DNA of 64,000 nucleotides from Amycolatopsis methanolica 239 (GCF_000739085.1 NZ_CP009110.1:3720001-3784000), one strand, 5' to 3'. Counted from the stretch's first letter, positions 53,392 through 63,798 are shown. A program made the numbers and translations. The notes: generated from the letters alone by a model not told the origin.

Positions 53392-54231
53392 CCAACGGCG
53401 TGGGACACCGAGGCCACCGTGGCGCTGCCTCGCACGAGAAGATCCCGAGCCCGGGTAAGCCGCATCTCTTTCAGGAACTGGTACGGGGGACTTGCCCGTG
53501 CTCTGCCGGAAGAGGACGGTGAACGCCGACGGGCTCATCGCGACCGGATCGGCCAGGTCCGCCACGGTGACCGGCTCGGCCAGGTTCTCGTGGAGGTAAG
53601 CGATCACCCGGGCGACCGGATCGTGGTTCTGCTGGCTCGCGGCGATCTCCAGAAGCCGCTCGTACTGCTCGGCCCGCAGCACGCGATAGACCATCTCCTG
53701 GAGGTAGGCCGGTGCCAGGATGCGGCGGTCGGGCCCGGTCGTCAGGGCCCTCAGGAAACGGATCACCGAGCTCATCAGACCGGCGTCCAATGCCGACACG
53801 AACGCCGTCGACCGCCGCGGTGTCGCCTCGGCGAGCATCTCGCTGCGCCGCTGCTCGAGCATTTCCACCGACACCTTGCGGACGATCACGGGATCGATCT
53901 GCAGGACAAAGGAGAGAAACGGCTTCGCGGCGCTCGCTTCGAGGATCTCCGCCTGGAAGTGGAGGTGGTTGTTGAGGACGAGATACTTGAAGGGATCGTA
54001 GAGGTACGGTTCGCCATCCACCGTCACGCATTTGCGGCCCTGGCTCACCACGCACAACGAGAGCGACCGCACTTCCTCCCACGTGGGGGCGGCCGGCTCG
54101 TGGAACCGGTAGATCGTGAGGCCCGGCCACAGACCCACGTTGCCACCGACGTCCGGGACGCGTTCGGCCAGCTCCGCGACAAGGTCACCGGGGGTCAACC
54201 GGTCCTCCAAAGGAGGAACCGACCGCGTCAT
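53269..54231 (-). pseudogene. AraC-family regulator with two frameshifts
   Basis: The N-terminal AraC_N domain is intact (WPGLTIYRFHEPAAPTWEEVRSLSLCVVSQGRK, YDPFKYLVLNNHLHFQAEILEASAAKPFL). The first HTH (VADLADPVAMSPSAFTVLFRQSTGKSP) is followed by an extra C in the C-run near 53484-53488, after which YQFLKEMRLTRARDLLV to GYPHASHFINEFRRRFGLSPG lies in another frame. A second single-base loss near 53330 separates the tail AYCDLAVLRSELGCRPETAP, ending at 53269. ATG 54231 has GGGAGG upstream. It may be newly dead or mis-sequenced. Confidence 0.75.
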
Positions 54232-54293
54232 GTCAGCCTCCCGCTGCACTGAGCCGCCGACACGCAGGGCCTGCTCACCCATGGCGATCTAGA

Positions 54294-54307
54294 TACCCCC
54301 GGGGGTA
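54294..54307. promoter_or_regulatory. CsoR/CstR-type operator, perfect palindrome
   Basis: TACCCCCGGGGGTA is a perfect 14-bp dyad, 33 bases before the first gene of the sulfur operon, and matches the C-tract/G-tract operators of the CsoR/CstR family. The locally encoded CstR-like protein is the obvious ligand, giving autoregulation of the operon by persulfide. Confidence 0.8.
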
Positions 54308-54339
54308 CCGTGGACGCCACGGACCAAGGAGGTTCACGG

Positions 54340-54793
<454 letters not shown>

Positions 54794-54833
54794 CCCCGGA
54801 GGTACGACCAGGCCGAACCGAAGGAGAAAGGCC

Positions 54834-56216
54834 ATGCTGGATGGACGGGTGATCGAGACGTCGTCGCTGGGCGACCGCAGCTACCTCGCCCACGACGGAG
54901 AACTCGCGGTGGTGGTGGACCCGCAACGCGACATCGACCGGATCGCCGCGCTGGCCGGCCGGCTCGGGGTCCGCGTCGCGTGGGTGCTGGAAACCCACGT
55001 GCACAACGACTACGTGTCCGGCGGGCTGCACCTGGCCCGGCTCACCGGCGCGCGCTACGGGCTTTCCGCGGCCGACGACGTGCCGTTCGAGCGCGTTCCG
55101 GTGCGCGAGGGAGACGTCATCGAGGTGTCCGGGCGGATGCGGATCCGGCCGGTCGCCACCCCGGGCCACACCTTCCACCACCTGTCCTACGTCCTCGACG
55201 GACCGGACGGGCCCGAGGGCGTGTTCACCGGCGGGTCGCTGCTGCTGGGCACCACCGGCCGCACCGACCTGCTCGGCCAGGACCACGCGCACGAACTGGC
55301 CCGCCACCAGCACTCGTCCGCCCACCGCCTCGCCGACCTGCTGCCCGACGGCGCGGCCGTCTGGCCCACCCACGGGTTCGGCAGCTTCTGCTCGGCCGGG
55401 CAGGCCGACGGCGAAGCCTCCACCATCGGCCGCGAACGGCGGCACAACCCGGCGCTCACCCTGGTCGAAGGCGAGTTCGTCGAGCAGACCCTGGCCGGCC
55501 TGGACGTCCACCCGGCCTACTACGCGCACATGGGGCCGCGGAATGCCGCCGGCCCCGAGCCCATCGACCTCACCCCGGCCCGCACCGCCGGACCGGACGA
55601 ACTGCGGCAGCGCATCGACGCCGGCGAGTGGGTGGTGGACCTGCGCTCCCGCAAGGCGTTCGTGCACTCGCACCTGGCCGGCACCGTGAGCCTCGGCCTC
55701 GACGGCCCGATGGCGACGTGGCTGGGCTGGCTCATCGACTGGGGCGCACCGATCACGCTGCTTGGCGAGACCCCGGAGGACGTCGCCCAGGCGCAGCGGG
55801 AACTGGCCCGCATCGGCATCGACCGGCCCGCCGCCGCGGCCAGCGGTGGCCCGGTGGAATGGGCGGGCGGCCGGTCCGGGCGGCTGGCGAGCCTGCCCGC
55901 GGCGTTGTTCGCCGACCTGGCCGCCGCGCTCCGGCACGGGCACGCCGGCGCCTACCCGCCGCCCGCGGTGGTGCTGGACGTCCGCCTGCCCCACGAGTGG
56001 CGGGACGGCCACGTGCGCGACGCGGTGCACATCCCCCTGCCCGAACTCCCCCACCGGATCGGCGAGCTCCCCGCGGGCCCGGTGTGGGTGCACTGCGCCA
56101 GCGGCTACCGCGCGACCGCCGCGGCCTCCCTGCTCGCCAGGGCCGGGCGGACCGTGGTCCTCATCGACGACGTCTTCGCCGGCGCCGCCGACGCCGGCGT
56201 GCCGATGGCGGCCTGA
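54834..56216 (+). CDS. CstB-like persulfide dioxygenase-rhodanese fusion
   Basis: A 460-residue fusion. Residues 1-240 are an MBL-fold ETHE1-type persulfide dioxygenase (LETHVHNDYVSGG, VATPGHTFHHLSYVLDG, GTTGRTDLLG, VWPTHGFGSFC). About 255-340 is a degenerate rhodanese (WVVDLRSRKAFVHSHLAGT, ending LLGETPEDV without Cys). About 360-460 is an active rhodanese with VWVHCASGYRATAAASLL (catalytic Cys). It oxidises persulfides to sulfite/thiosulfate, detoxifying H2S-derived sulfane sulfur. Third gene of the CstR operon. Confidence 0.9.
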   Translation: MLDGRVIETSSLGDRSYLAHDGELAVVVDPQRDIDRIAALAGRLGVRVAWVLETHVHNDYVSGGLHLARLTGARYGLSAADDVPFERVPVREGDVIEVSGRMRIRPVATPGHTFHHLSYVLDGPDGPEGVFTGGSLLLGTTGRTDLLGQDHAHELARHQHSSAHRLADLLPDGAAVWPTHGFGSFCSAGQADGEASTIGRERRHNPALTLVEGEFVEQTLAGLDVHPAYYAHMGPRNAAGPEPIDLTPARTAGPDELRQRIDAGEWVVDLRSRKAFVHSHLAGTVSLGLDGPMATWLGWLIDWGAPITLLGETPEDVAQAQRELARIGIDRPAAAASGGPVEWAGGRSGRLASLPAALFADLAAALRHGHAGAYPPPAVVLDVRLPHEWRDGHVRDAVHIPLPELPHRIGELPAGPVWVHCASGYRATAAASLLARAGRTVVLIDDVFAGAADAGVPMAA

Positions 56217-56313
56217 CCGGCGCTCGTGCCGTCCCGTAGTCCCTGCCGGTGGGCCGGAAATCGGAAGCCCCTCATGACCGAACGGATGCTCGCACACTGC
56301 GAAATCTACCTGC

Positions 56314-56349
56314 GGGAAGGGCCTCCGGCCGGCGCCCGAGGCCCTTCCC
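56314..56349. terminator. Bidirectional hairpin terminator
   Basis: A perfect 12-bp stem, GGGAAGGGCCTC / GAGGCCCTTCCC, with a 12-base loop lies between two converging genes (stops at 56216 and 56356). It can serve both the persulfide operon and the stress-protein operon. Confidence 0.85.
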
Positions 56350-56355
56350 CGGTCC

Positions 56356-56700
56356 TCACTCCGCTTCGAGCACCGCGCGCGCCCGGTGCAGGGTCAGCGG
56401 GATCAAGTGGTCGGTTATCTTCGCGGCGGCGGCGAGCTTGCGGTACGTGTCGTCGACGATCGCACGCACCCGCGCCGGGTCCGCGCCGGGGCAGACCCGC
56501 CGCAGTTCGCCGACGACGGCGGCCAGCTCGTCGGCGGCGAGGTGGATGCCGTCCGGGGTGTGCGGGCGCTGCCGGTAGGCCTCACCGGCGAAGTCGCGGC
56601 GCATCGACGCCTCGGCCAGGTCCGACGCCGGATGGCCGGTCCAGGACGCCGCGCTCGGCCGCGCTTCCCGGGCCGCCGTCCTGTCTTCCATGTCGCTCAT
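56356..56700 (-). CDS. Small three-helix-bundle domain protein (stress operon)
   Basis: A 114-residue helical protein. The C-terminal 70 residues (LAAVVGELRRVCPGADPARVRAIVDDTYRKLAAAAKITDHLIPLTLHRAR) match a three-helix-bundle dimerisation domain often found beside universal stress proteins in actinobacteria. Twelve bases separate it from the upstream stress-protein gene, placing it last in the four-gene operon. Function unknown. Confidence 0.8.
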   Translation of the reverse strand: MSDMEDRTAAREARPSAASWTGHPASDLAEASMRRDFAGEAYRQRPHTPDGIHLAADELAAVVGELRRVCPGADPARVRAIVDDTYRKLAAAAKITDHLIPLTLHRARAVLEAE

Positions 56701-56712
56701 GGCGTCGTCTCC

Positions 56713-57597
56713 TCACGCGTCTTCCGGATCTTCGGGCACCACCGCGACCGGGCAGGGCGCCCGGAAGGCCAGGGACTGGCTCGTCGACCCGAGCAGCAGC
56801 CCCGCGAACGCGCTGCTGCCGTGGGTGCCCACCACGAGCAGGCGCGCGTGCTGCCCGAACGCGAGCAGGGTGTGCCCGGGGCGCCCGCGCAGCACCAGGT
56901 GCTCCACCGGCACTTCCGGGAACTCCTCGGTCAGCGGGGCCATCCGGGCGACCAGCGCGTGGTGTTCCGCGTCGTGCCGGTCCACCGGGTCCCCGGGCGC
57001 CGCGTGCCACGTCCGCACCGCCGTCACCGAGGTGCCGTACAGCGCGGCCATCTTCATGGCGTAGCGGGCCGCGGTGATGGTGCCGTCGACGCCCACCACG
57101 ATCGACCCCTGGTCGGCGACGCGGCCGCGGACGACCACGACCGGGCGGTGGCCGTGCACCGTCAAGGCCAGGCCACAGGAGCCGAACACGAGCCTGCTCA
57201 GCCCGCCCGCGCCGTCGTGCCCGAGGAGCACCGACGCGGCGTGCTCCGATTCGCGGCGCAGCACGACCCGGGGATCGCCCTCGTGCAGCCGCAGCTCCAC
57301 CGGCACCCCGGGCGCGGTCTCCCGCGCCACCGCTTCGGCGACCCGCAGCCGGTCGGCGCCCCAGGCCCGCAGTTCCGCGCGGATCTGGTCCGCGTTCATG
57401 CTCAGCGCGGGGTAGTCCCGGTCGCTGCGCGGGTAGGCGTGGACCAGGCGAACCGGCACGCCCAGCCGGGCGGCGTCCCGGGCGCCCCAGCGCACCGCGT
57501 CGAGCGCCGAGCCGGATCCGTCGACGCCGACCACGACGGGCCTCGCGCGATCACCGGGGCGGGCAGGGGTTTCCTGGGCGTGTTCCCGCACGGTCAT
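56713..57597 (-). CDS. Tandem universal stress protein (two UspA domains)
   Basis: A 294-residue protein with two UspA folds: PVVVGVDGSGSALDAVRWGA to LALTVHGHRPVVVVRG, then GSIVVGVDGTITAARYAMKMA to VVGTHGSSAFAGLLLGSTSQSLAFRAPCPVAVV. The second carries a clear ATP-binding G2xG9xG(S/T) pattern (GTHGSS..GSTSQS). Mycobacterial homologues belong to the DosR dormancy regulon. Eight-base gap to the gene upstream. Confidence 0.9.
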   Translation of the reverse strand: MTVREHAQETPARPGDRARPVVVGVDGSGSALDAVRWGARDAARLGVPVRLVHAYPRSDRDYPALSMNADQIRAELRAWGADRLRVAEAVARETAPGVPVELRLHEGDPRVVLRRESEHAASVLLGHDGAGGLSRLVFGSCGLALTVHGHRPVVVVRGRVADQGSIVVGVDGTITAARYAMKMAALYGTSVTAVRTWHAAPGDPVDRHDAEHHALVARMAPLTEEFPEVPVEHLVLRGRPGHTLLAFGQHARLLVVGTHGSSAFAGLLLGSTSQSLAFRAPCPVAVVPEDPEDA

Positions 57598-57604
57598 CGT
57601 TTCC

Positions 57605-58183
57605 TCACCACCGGGTCTTGTCGCTGCCGAGCTCGGACCATTCGCGCTCCCAGGCCGCCAGCCGCAGCCGGCCGAGGCCGGCGCGCACCAGAGCGACGAG
57701 CAGCCCCAGCGCCACCACGACGCCGAGCCACGCCAGCAACCCCGCGGCGAGAGCGACGGTCAGTGCGCCGCTCGCGGTCAGCGGCGCGGGCACGGGCTCA
57801 CCGGCCGGGTCGACCCAGACGGGCACCCGGTCGCCGGGCCCGGTGCCGCGGCCGGCCGGAACGGTGCCGGTGCGGTCGCTGCCGTCCGGCAGGCGCCACA
57901 CCGCGGTGGCGGTCCCGTCGTCGCTGTCGGGGCTGGGCGGGGTCACGTCCAGCACCAGCGCGTCCACCTCGCGCCGTTCGGCCTGCTGCTGCTGGGAAAC
58001 CACCATCTGGGCGGCCCGGACATCGGAGACGACGACACCGGCCACCGGGACCGCGAACACCGCCGCGAGCACCGCGGTGGCGAGCACGGCCGCCTCGGCG
58101 CGGTCCCACCTCCGGGCGAGCGAGCCGCGGCCGGGGCGGATCAGACGCCACTGCCTGCTCAGCCACGACGTGAACGGTGACAT
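57605..58183 (-). CDS. Rv1733c-like membrane protein
   Basis: A 192-residue protein with two TM helices (AAVLATAVLAAVFAVPVAGVVV near 30-52; LTVALAAGLLAWLGVVVALGLLVAL near 140-165) flanking an extracytoplasmic domain with a DGTATAVWRLPDGSDRTGTVPAG-type stretch and GDRVPVWVDPAGEPV. This is the layout of Rv1733c, a DosR-regulon antigen. Function unknown. Cotranscribed with the stress proteins on either side. Confidence 0.82.
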   Translation of the reverse strand: MSPFTSWLSRQWRLIRPGRGSLARRWDRAEAAVLATAVLAAVFAVPVAGVVVSDVRAAQMVVSQQQQAERREVDALVLDVTPPSPDSDDGTATAVWRLPDGSDRTGTVPAGRGTGPGDRVPVWVDPAGEPVPAPLTASGALTVALAAGLLAWLGVVVALGLLVALVRAGLGRLRLAAWEREWSELGSDKTRW

Positions 58184-58207
58184 CGGCGCTCCTCCCCCAG
58201 CACGCGC

Positions 58208-58663
58208 TCAGACCATCGGGCCGGGCTGGTAGTCCATTTCGGCCACCGGGTGCCGGGCCGCGCGCGCGGCGGGCACGATCACCACCGGGCAGTGCGCCCG
58301 GCGCAGGCACTGCGCGCCGACGGAACCGACCAGCGCGCGCATGAGCCGCCCGTAGCCGTGACTGCCGAGCACGAGCATGGCCGCGTCCTCCGCGGCGGAC
58401 AGCAGCACCTGCGCCGGCTCGCCTTCGGTGACCTCCGGCCGGATCTTCGCGTCCGGCTGGTCGCGGTGCGCGCGGTCCACCATCTCGCCGAGGGCCCGCC
58501 GGTGCGCGGTGAACACGGCATCGGCCGTCGCCCCGCCACCGGGATAGCTCCAGGCGTGGACCGCGACCACCTCCCGGCCGGTCCGAGCCGCTTCGTCCGC
58601 CGCAAACCGCAGCGCGGCGGCACTGCCCGCGGAGCCGTCCACCCCCACCACGATCGCGGCCAT
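58208..58663 (-). CDS. Universal stress protein (single UspA domain)
   Basis: A 151-residue UspA protein: AAIVVGVDGSAGSAAALRFAADEA at the start and LVLGSHGYGRLMRALVGSVGAQCLRRAHCPVVIVP, an intact ATP-binding GxxG9GS motif. ATG 58663 is preceded by GAGAGGA. First gene of the operon running 58663 to 56356, with a DevR-like box about 65 bp upstream. Confidence 0.9.
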   Translation of the reverse strand: MAAIVVGVDGSAGSAAALRFAADEAARTGREVVAVHAWSYPGGGATADAVFTAHRRALGEMVDRAHRDQPDAKIRPEVTEGEPAQVLLSAAEDAAMLVLGSHGYGRLMRALVGSVGAQCLRRAHCPVVIVPAARAARHPVAEMDYQPGPMV

Positions 58664-58728
58664 GACGCCGTCCTCTCGCCGGTCGTTCTCCCTGTGTCCC
58701 AGCCTTGTCCGGCGACGGCGGGTGGTGA

Positions 58729-58744
58729 AGGGCCGATGGTCCCC
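58729..58744. promoter_or_regulatory. DevR/DosR-like box
   Basis: AGGGCCGATGGTCCCC, read on the other strand GGGGACCATCGGCCCT, matches the dormancy-regulator consensus (GGGAC..x..GGCCC type) used by DosR/DevR. It lies upstream of a universal stress protein operon and near a DevS-like kinase gene, the expected context. Confidence 0.6.
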
Positions 58745-58852
58745 GTCCTGCGGGCCCTGAGGCGGTATCCGGCCATTGCGGCGGGGGACGGGGCGCGGCG
58801 GATCGGGTGGCACCACCGGCGGGCGCTCGATGTTACGGCCCCGCGGTGGTGC

Positions 58853-59791
58853 TCATCCCCGTTCTCCCGCCCTGGTCGGCGCCGGCACTCGGCCGGGGGT
58901 GGCCGTCACCGGGTAGCCGATCCGGAGGATCACCTGCGGGTACCCGGGGAGCCCGAGCTTCTCGATGAGCCCGGCGCGCACCTCGGGCAGGTGCAGCGGC
59001 TGGGTCAGCACGGAGCCCACCAGTCCCTCGGTGATGGCGGTGAGCCACGCGCGCTCCAGCGCGGCGCCGGCGTGCAGCTGGTCGCGCCGGGTGTCGTCCG
59101 CGGTGAGCACGATCAGCAGGGATTCCGCCGCGACCCGCTCGGTCAGGGTCACCGTGTCGGGCAGGTGCGTGTCCGCGCGCACCAGGCCCGACCAGGGCAG
59201 CGTGGTCTCCCGCGACGGTGGTTCCCGCAGCTGGGCGGTCCAGGCGGTCAGTTCCCGCTGGTAGGCCCGGTCGGCGCGGAGCAGCTGCCCGGCGTGGGCC
59301 AGCAGCTCGGCCAGCGGCGCCGCCTCGGTCCGGGGCTGGATGAGCCGCGCCTCGGTGCCCGGCCCGGCCGCCGTGTCGCCGAGCAGCCGCAGGACCCGGG
59401 GCGGGACGTGGTGCAGCGCGAACGGCGAGCGGTAGCTGCTGCGCTGGAAGATCGCCGAGTAGCGCGTCAGCTCGTCGGGCGTGGCCTCTCCGGGCTCGGC
59501 GGCGCGGATCTCGGCGACCAGGTCCGGCCGCTCCGGCGACGGCAGCAACCCGACCTCGGGCCGCCGGCCGAGGACCCGCACCGCGAGGTCCAGGTTTGCC
59601 AGCGCCGCACCGCAGGAGAGCACCCGGTCGCGGCCGGTCGGGTCGTGCCGCGGCAACGACACGTCGAACCGTTCGTACAGCCGCAAGACCCCGTCCGGGA
59701 CCTCCAGAGCCCACGGCTGCGAGTTGTGGACCGAGGGGGCGCAGCTCGCAGCTCGCGCGAGCGCCCCGACCTCGACCGGTGACCAGCGCAT
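58853..59791 (-). CDS. Acg/Rv2032-like nitroreductase family protein
   Basis: A 312-residue protein: LARAASCAPSVHNSQPWALEV is the Acg-type N-terminus, FQRSSYRSPFALHHVPP is in the middle, and TADDTRRDQLHAGAALERAWLTAITEGLVGSVLTQPLHL closes the pseudo-dimeric nitroreductase fold. Acg proteins are FMN-sequestering DosR-regulon members. GGGAGG lies upstream of ATG 59791. No good DevR box is visible immediately upstream; it may share transcription with the broken stress-protein gene. Confidence 0.88.
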   Translation of the reverse strand: MRWSPVEVGALARAASCAPSVHNSQPWALEVPDGVLRLYERFDVSLPRHDPTGRDRVLSCGAALANLDLAVRVLGRRPEVGLLPSPERPDLVAEIRAAEPGEATPDELTRYSAIFQRSSYRSPFALHHVPPRVLRLLGDTAAGPGTEARLIQPRTEAAPLAELLAHAGQLLRADRAYQRELTAWTAQLREPPSRETTLPWSGLVRADTHLPDTVTLTERVAAESLLIVLTADDTRRDQLHAGAALERAWLTAITEGLVGSVLTQPLHLPEVRAGLIEKLGLPGYPQVILRIGYPVTATPGRVPAPTRAGERG

Positions 59792-59810
59792 GTCAATCCT
59801 CCCGACGTTC

Positions 59811-60043
59811 TCAGCGGACCACGGCGACCGGGCACCGGCAGTGGTCCAGCAGGGCCCGGCTGGTGGAGGCGAGCCCCTGTCGTCGCCGCCACTACCGGGT
59901 GCCGCCGGCAGTGCGCACACGTGCCCGTGCCAGAGCGGCAAATGCCGCGGTGACGCCTCGCGCGCTGCCCACCGCACGGCGTTGAGCGCCGCGGGTGAGC
60001 CGTCCACAGCGGCGAGAACCGCTGGTCCGATCGATCCGGCCAT
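59811..60043 (-). pseudogene. Universal stress protein, internally deleted
   Basis: Starts MAGSIGPAVLAAVDGSPAALNAVRWAAREAS (UspA N-terminus), then after a scrambled stretch the typical C-terminus QGLASTSRALLDHCRCPVAVVR ends at 59811 in another frame. About 70-80 central residues are missing. A dead paralog inside the dormancy block. Confidence 0.75.
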
Positions 60044-60065
60044 GACCCGATCCTGACCGGCCGGC

Positions 60066-60100
60066 GCCCGCGGCGGGCAGGGCAGACGGGCCCCTGCCGC
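60066..60100. terminator. Possible terminator after the DevS-like gene
   Basis: CCGCGGC (60066-60072) can pair with GCCGCGG (60094-60100), with CAGGG/CCCTG pairing partly inside. It lies 48 bp beyond the kinase stop codon. No U-tract; weak evidence. Confidence 0.3.
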
Positions 60101-60147
60101 GGGGCACTTCGGCTCTTTCCCGCGCCGACCGGAGCGGCCCGGCGCGG

Positions 60148-61989
<1,842 letters not shown>

Positions 61990-62038
61990 TCAAGCGAGGA
62001 CAATGATCCCCTGTGGACGCGACGCTCGTCGGCGCGCC

Positions 62039-62074
62039 GCTGGACGTCCAGGGCCGGAGGCCTGGACGTCCAGC
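62039..62074. repeat. Twin 12-bp palindromes CTGGACGTCCAG
   Basis: CTGGACGTCCAG occurs at 62040-62051 and 62062-62073, spaced 22 bp start to start (about two helical turns), and the whole 62039-62074 block is itself nearly symmetrical. It lies about 170 bp upstream of the DevS-like start in a 440-bp gene-free stretch. Likely a cooperative operator for an unidentified dimeric regulator. Confidence 0.55.
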
Positions 62075-62194
62075 GCACCCGCACGCAGTTGACCTGAAGC
62101 TCCGACAGCAAGATCTCGAAGACCCGACTTTTTTGCGCGAATTTCAACACCAGCCAAACGGCCCCACGCTGCGAAAATACAGCTATGACGTGCC

Positions 62195-62252
62195 GTATAC
62201 ACGCCGTTCATAGATGATTCACTCTGTCCTGAACGATGTTCATCGGGTATAC
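62195..62252. promoter_or_regulatory. GTATAC dyads flanking an AT-rich candidate promoter region
   Basis: GTATAC at 62195-62200 and 62247-62252 are embedded in longer inverted, partly matching arms (GTATACACGCCGTTCAT and, on the other strand, GTATACCCGATGAACAT; 12 of 17 positions). The spacer is AT-rich. Resembles phage- or plasmid-type repressor sites; inference only. Confidence 0.3.
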
Positions 62253-62308
62253 AGCGAAGCGGGACCTGACGGTTGCGCCTTACCTAATCTCCAAGGTGAG
62301 GAGCAGCC

Positions 62309-62500
62309 ATATGGAAGTGGATCTTCGCGGCGATCGTCCTCGATTTCGTGCTGCTGCTCACCTGTGCCACGGTCATCGCGTTGATTCATCGCGACGAGAG
62401 ACGCGCGAACCGCGCGATCCGAATGCTACGGCTTCTCCTCATGCCCATCGCCGGCGTGGCGATGATCCTCGTCGAACTCCTACGCTCCGGAAAACAATGA
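62309..62500 (+). pseudogene. Small two-helix membrane protein frame displaced from its start
   Basis: From 62312 the frame reads WKWIFAAIVLDFVLLLTCAT then VIALIHRDERRANRAIRMLR and LLLMPIAGVAMILVELLRSG, stopping at 62500: two hydrophobic helices around a basic loop. It has no ATG/GTG/TTG near its beginning. A strong AAGGTGAGGAG site seven bases before ATG 62311 instead opens a different, arginine-rich frame to 62589. A two-base loss just after the ATG would explain this. The stop overlaps ATG 62497 (ATGA), which opens a 30-residue frame (MIRTAASPVPHYFETRKQIF...). Confidence 0.45.
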
Positions 62501-62598
62501 TCCGCACCGCCGCGAGCCCGGTCCCGCACTACTTCGAGACGCGAAAGCAGATCTTCCGCCCCCTCACCGCCGAAAGCTGGCCGGAGTAGTCGGCCACC

Positions 62599-62997
62599 GT
62601 GAGCGGAGCTTCAGAGGCTCGAATCCACGACACCGCGGGAGGGGCACCGCTGCAAATCCGGTACGACACCCGCCCCGAACTGACCCAGGCCTTGGCCGAC
62701 GTCGCACACTTGACCGGAATCCTCGCGGCCATGTTGACCCGGATAGGTTCCGGTCGCACACGTCTCCCTGCTCGATGCTCACCCACGAGACGACATGAGC
62801 GACCAGTGCGCGCGATGACACCGGGACGACCGCGGGTTCAGCGGTCGCAGACCGACGACACCATCAGCATGGTCGGCAATGTGGTCCAGAAACGGTCGCT
62901 GCTGGGCGCCCACCTCAGCGGTCTTTGCGCGGCCGGACCCAGCTGGCGACTTCCTCAGCGGCGGAGCTGCCCTGCGCCAATCGACGTGCCAAGGTAG
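62599..62997 (+). CDS. Short hypothetical protein (low confidence)
   Basis: GTG 62599 opens a 132-codon frame. The first 50 residues (RIHDTAGGAPLQIRYDTRPE, LTQALADVAHLTGILAAMLT) look like a real helical protein; the rest is arginine-rich and may be out of frame. No good ribosome site. Composition and neighbours suggest accessory DNA. Confidence 0.3.
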   Translation: MSGASEARIHDTAGGAPLQIRYDTRPELTQALADVAHLTGILAAMLTRIGSGRTRLPARCSPTRRHERPVRAMTPGRPRVQRSQTDDTISMVGNVVQKRSLLGAHLSGLCAAGPSWRLPQRRSCPAPIDVPR

Positions 62998-63203
62998 ACC
63001 GCCTCGCCGGGTGTCAGAACCACGTCGTAAGGCGCTTCCCCCTTGTTGTCACGCTCCAGTATGCGAAGATGAACAACCGGTTCAGAGCCTTCAAACGATT
63101 GCCCGATACCGACCCGAATGGCCACTCCCCATTCGATTTCGAGAGTGCGGACCTCGGCGCGATGGTAGCCGTTCCAAGCCTCAACTCGGCCATCGATGAT
63201 CAT
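62955..63203 (-). CDS. Small conserved-looking hypothetical protein
   Basis: About 82 residues: MIIDGRVEAWNGYHRAEVRT, IEWGVAIRVGIGQSFEGSEP, VVHLRILERDN and YDVVLTPGEAVYLGTSIGAG. Balanced composition and alternating strand pattern in an AT-richer region support a real gene. An in-frame TTG (63215) is an alternative start. Unknown function. Confidence 0.55.
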   Translation of the reverse strand: MIIDGRVEAWNGYHRAEVRTLEIEWGVAIRVGIGQSFEGSEPVVHLRILERDNKGEAPYDVVLTPGEAVYLGTSIGAGQLRR

Positions 63204-63448
63204 CGGTTCGAGCAAACACCAGCCCGGGGAACACGTTCGGAAAAGGAACCTGCGTCAGCACGCATAACAAATCCAACGATCAATTCTGGAACAAGCGGGA
63301 CAAACTGGCCGCAGAGTGGCGACAAGGAAACATCACCAGCAGCAGCAGTGCGCGAGACGATAACAATGAGGCCAGCCAAGCAAGAGCTGGAATCACACGG
63401 AGCGGAGCCAAGGACTTTCCAGATGCGCAACACTTCCACCAGTCGTAG
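63200..63448 (+). other. Protein-like C-terminal fragment without a start
   Basis: The frame ending at TAG 63446-63448 reads GNTFGKGTCVSTHNKSNDQF, WNKRDKLAAEWRQGNITSSS and RSGAKDFPDAQHFHQS, rich in Asn/Lys/Asp/Gln and unlike the arginine shadow frames of this genome. No start codon precedes it before the stop at 63199. It could be the end of a larger disrupted gene (toxin or secreted protein tail); overlaps the start region of the minus-strand small gene. Confidence 0.3.
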
Positions 63449-63798
63449 CTCGCAACCGAGGCCATCTCGCGACATCGGTGCCCACGTGTCATCCGGAATT
63501 CGACGCTCCAGGGCGGGACGACCAGATTGTCCAGGATTGCCGGACCCCGCCCACTGCCCCGGCCTCGCAGGTCAGGGCAGCGAGGTCGTCACCAGCCGCG
63601 GCGTCCCGCTCCGAGGGAGGTCACATGGAACCGGCACGCCCGCCGGATCGCCGGCGAGACCACGCGCAGCCGGACGCGACCGGACGCCACATTCGTCGCC
63701 GCATCGGCCGAGGGTGCCGTGCCAGCGGACCGCGCAGCACGTTTAACAGCGTGTCGGCAGAGTGTGAGCGCAGCTTTAGCGCCCGGCACCCGCAGGGG
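63449..63798. other. 350-bp stretch without a convincing gene
   Basis: A GGGAGG-ATG at 63613-63627 opens a short arginine-rich frame of doubtful reality. Otherwise no motif was recognised on either strand. Confidence 0.35.

Noticed and set aside
62590-62680. A tRNA-like GGCTCGAATCC segment
   Set aside because: No acceptor, anticodon or T-stem pairing can be formed around it.
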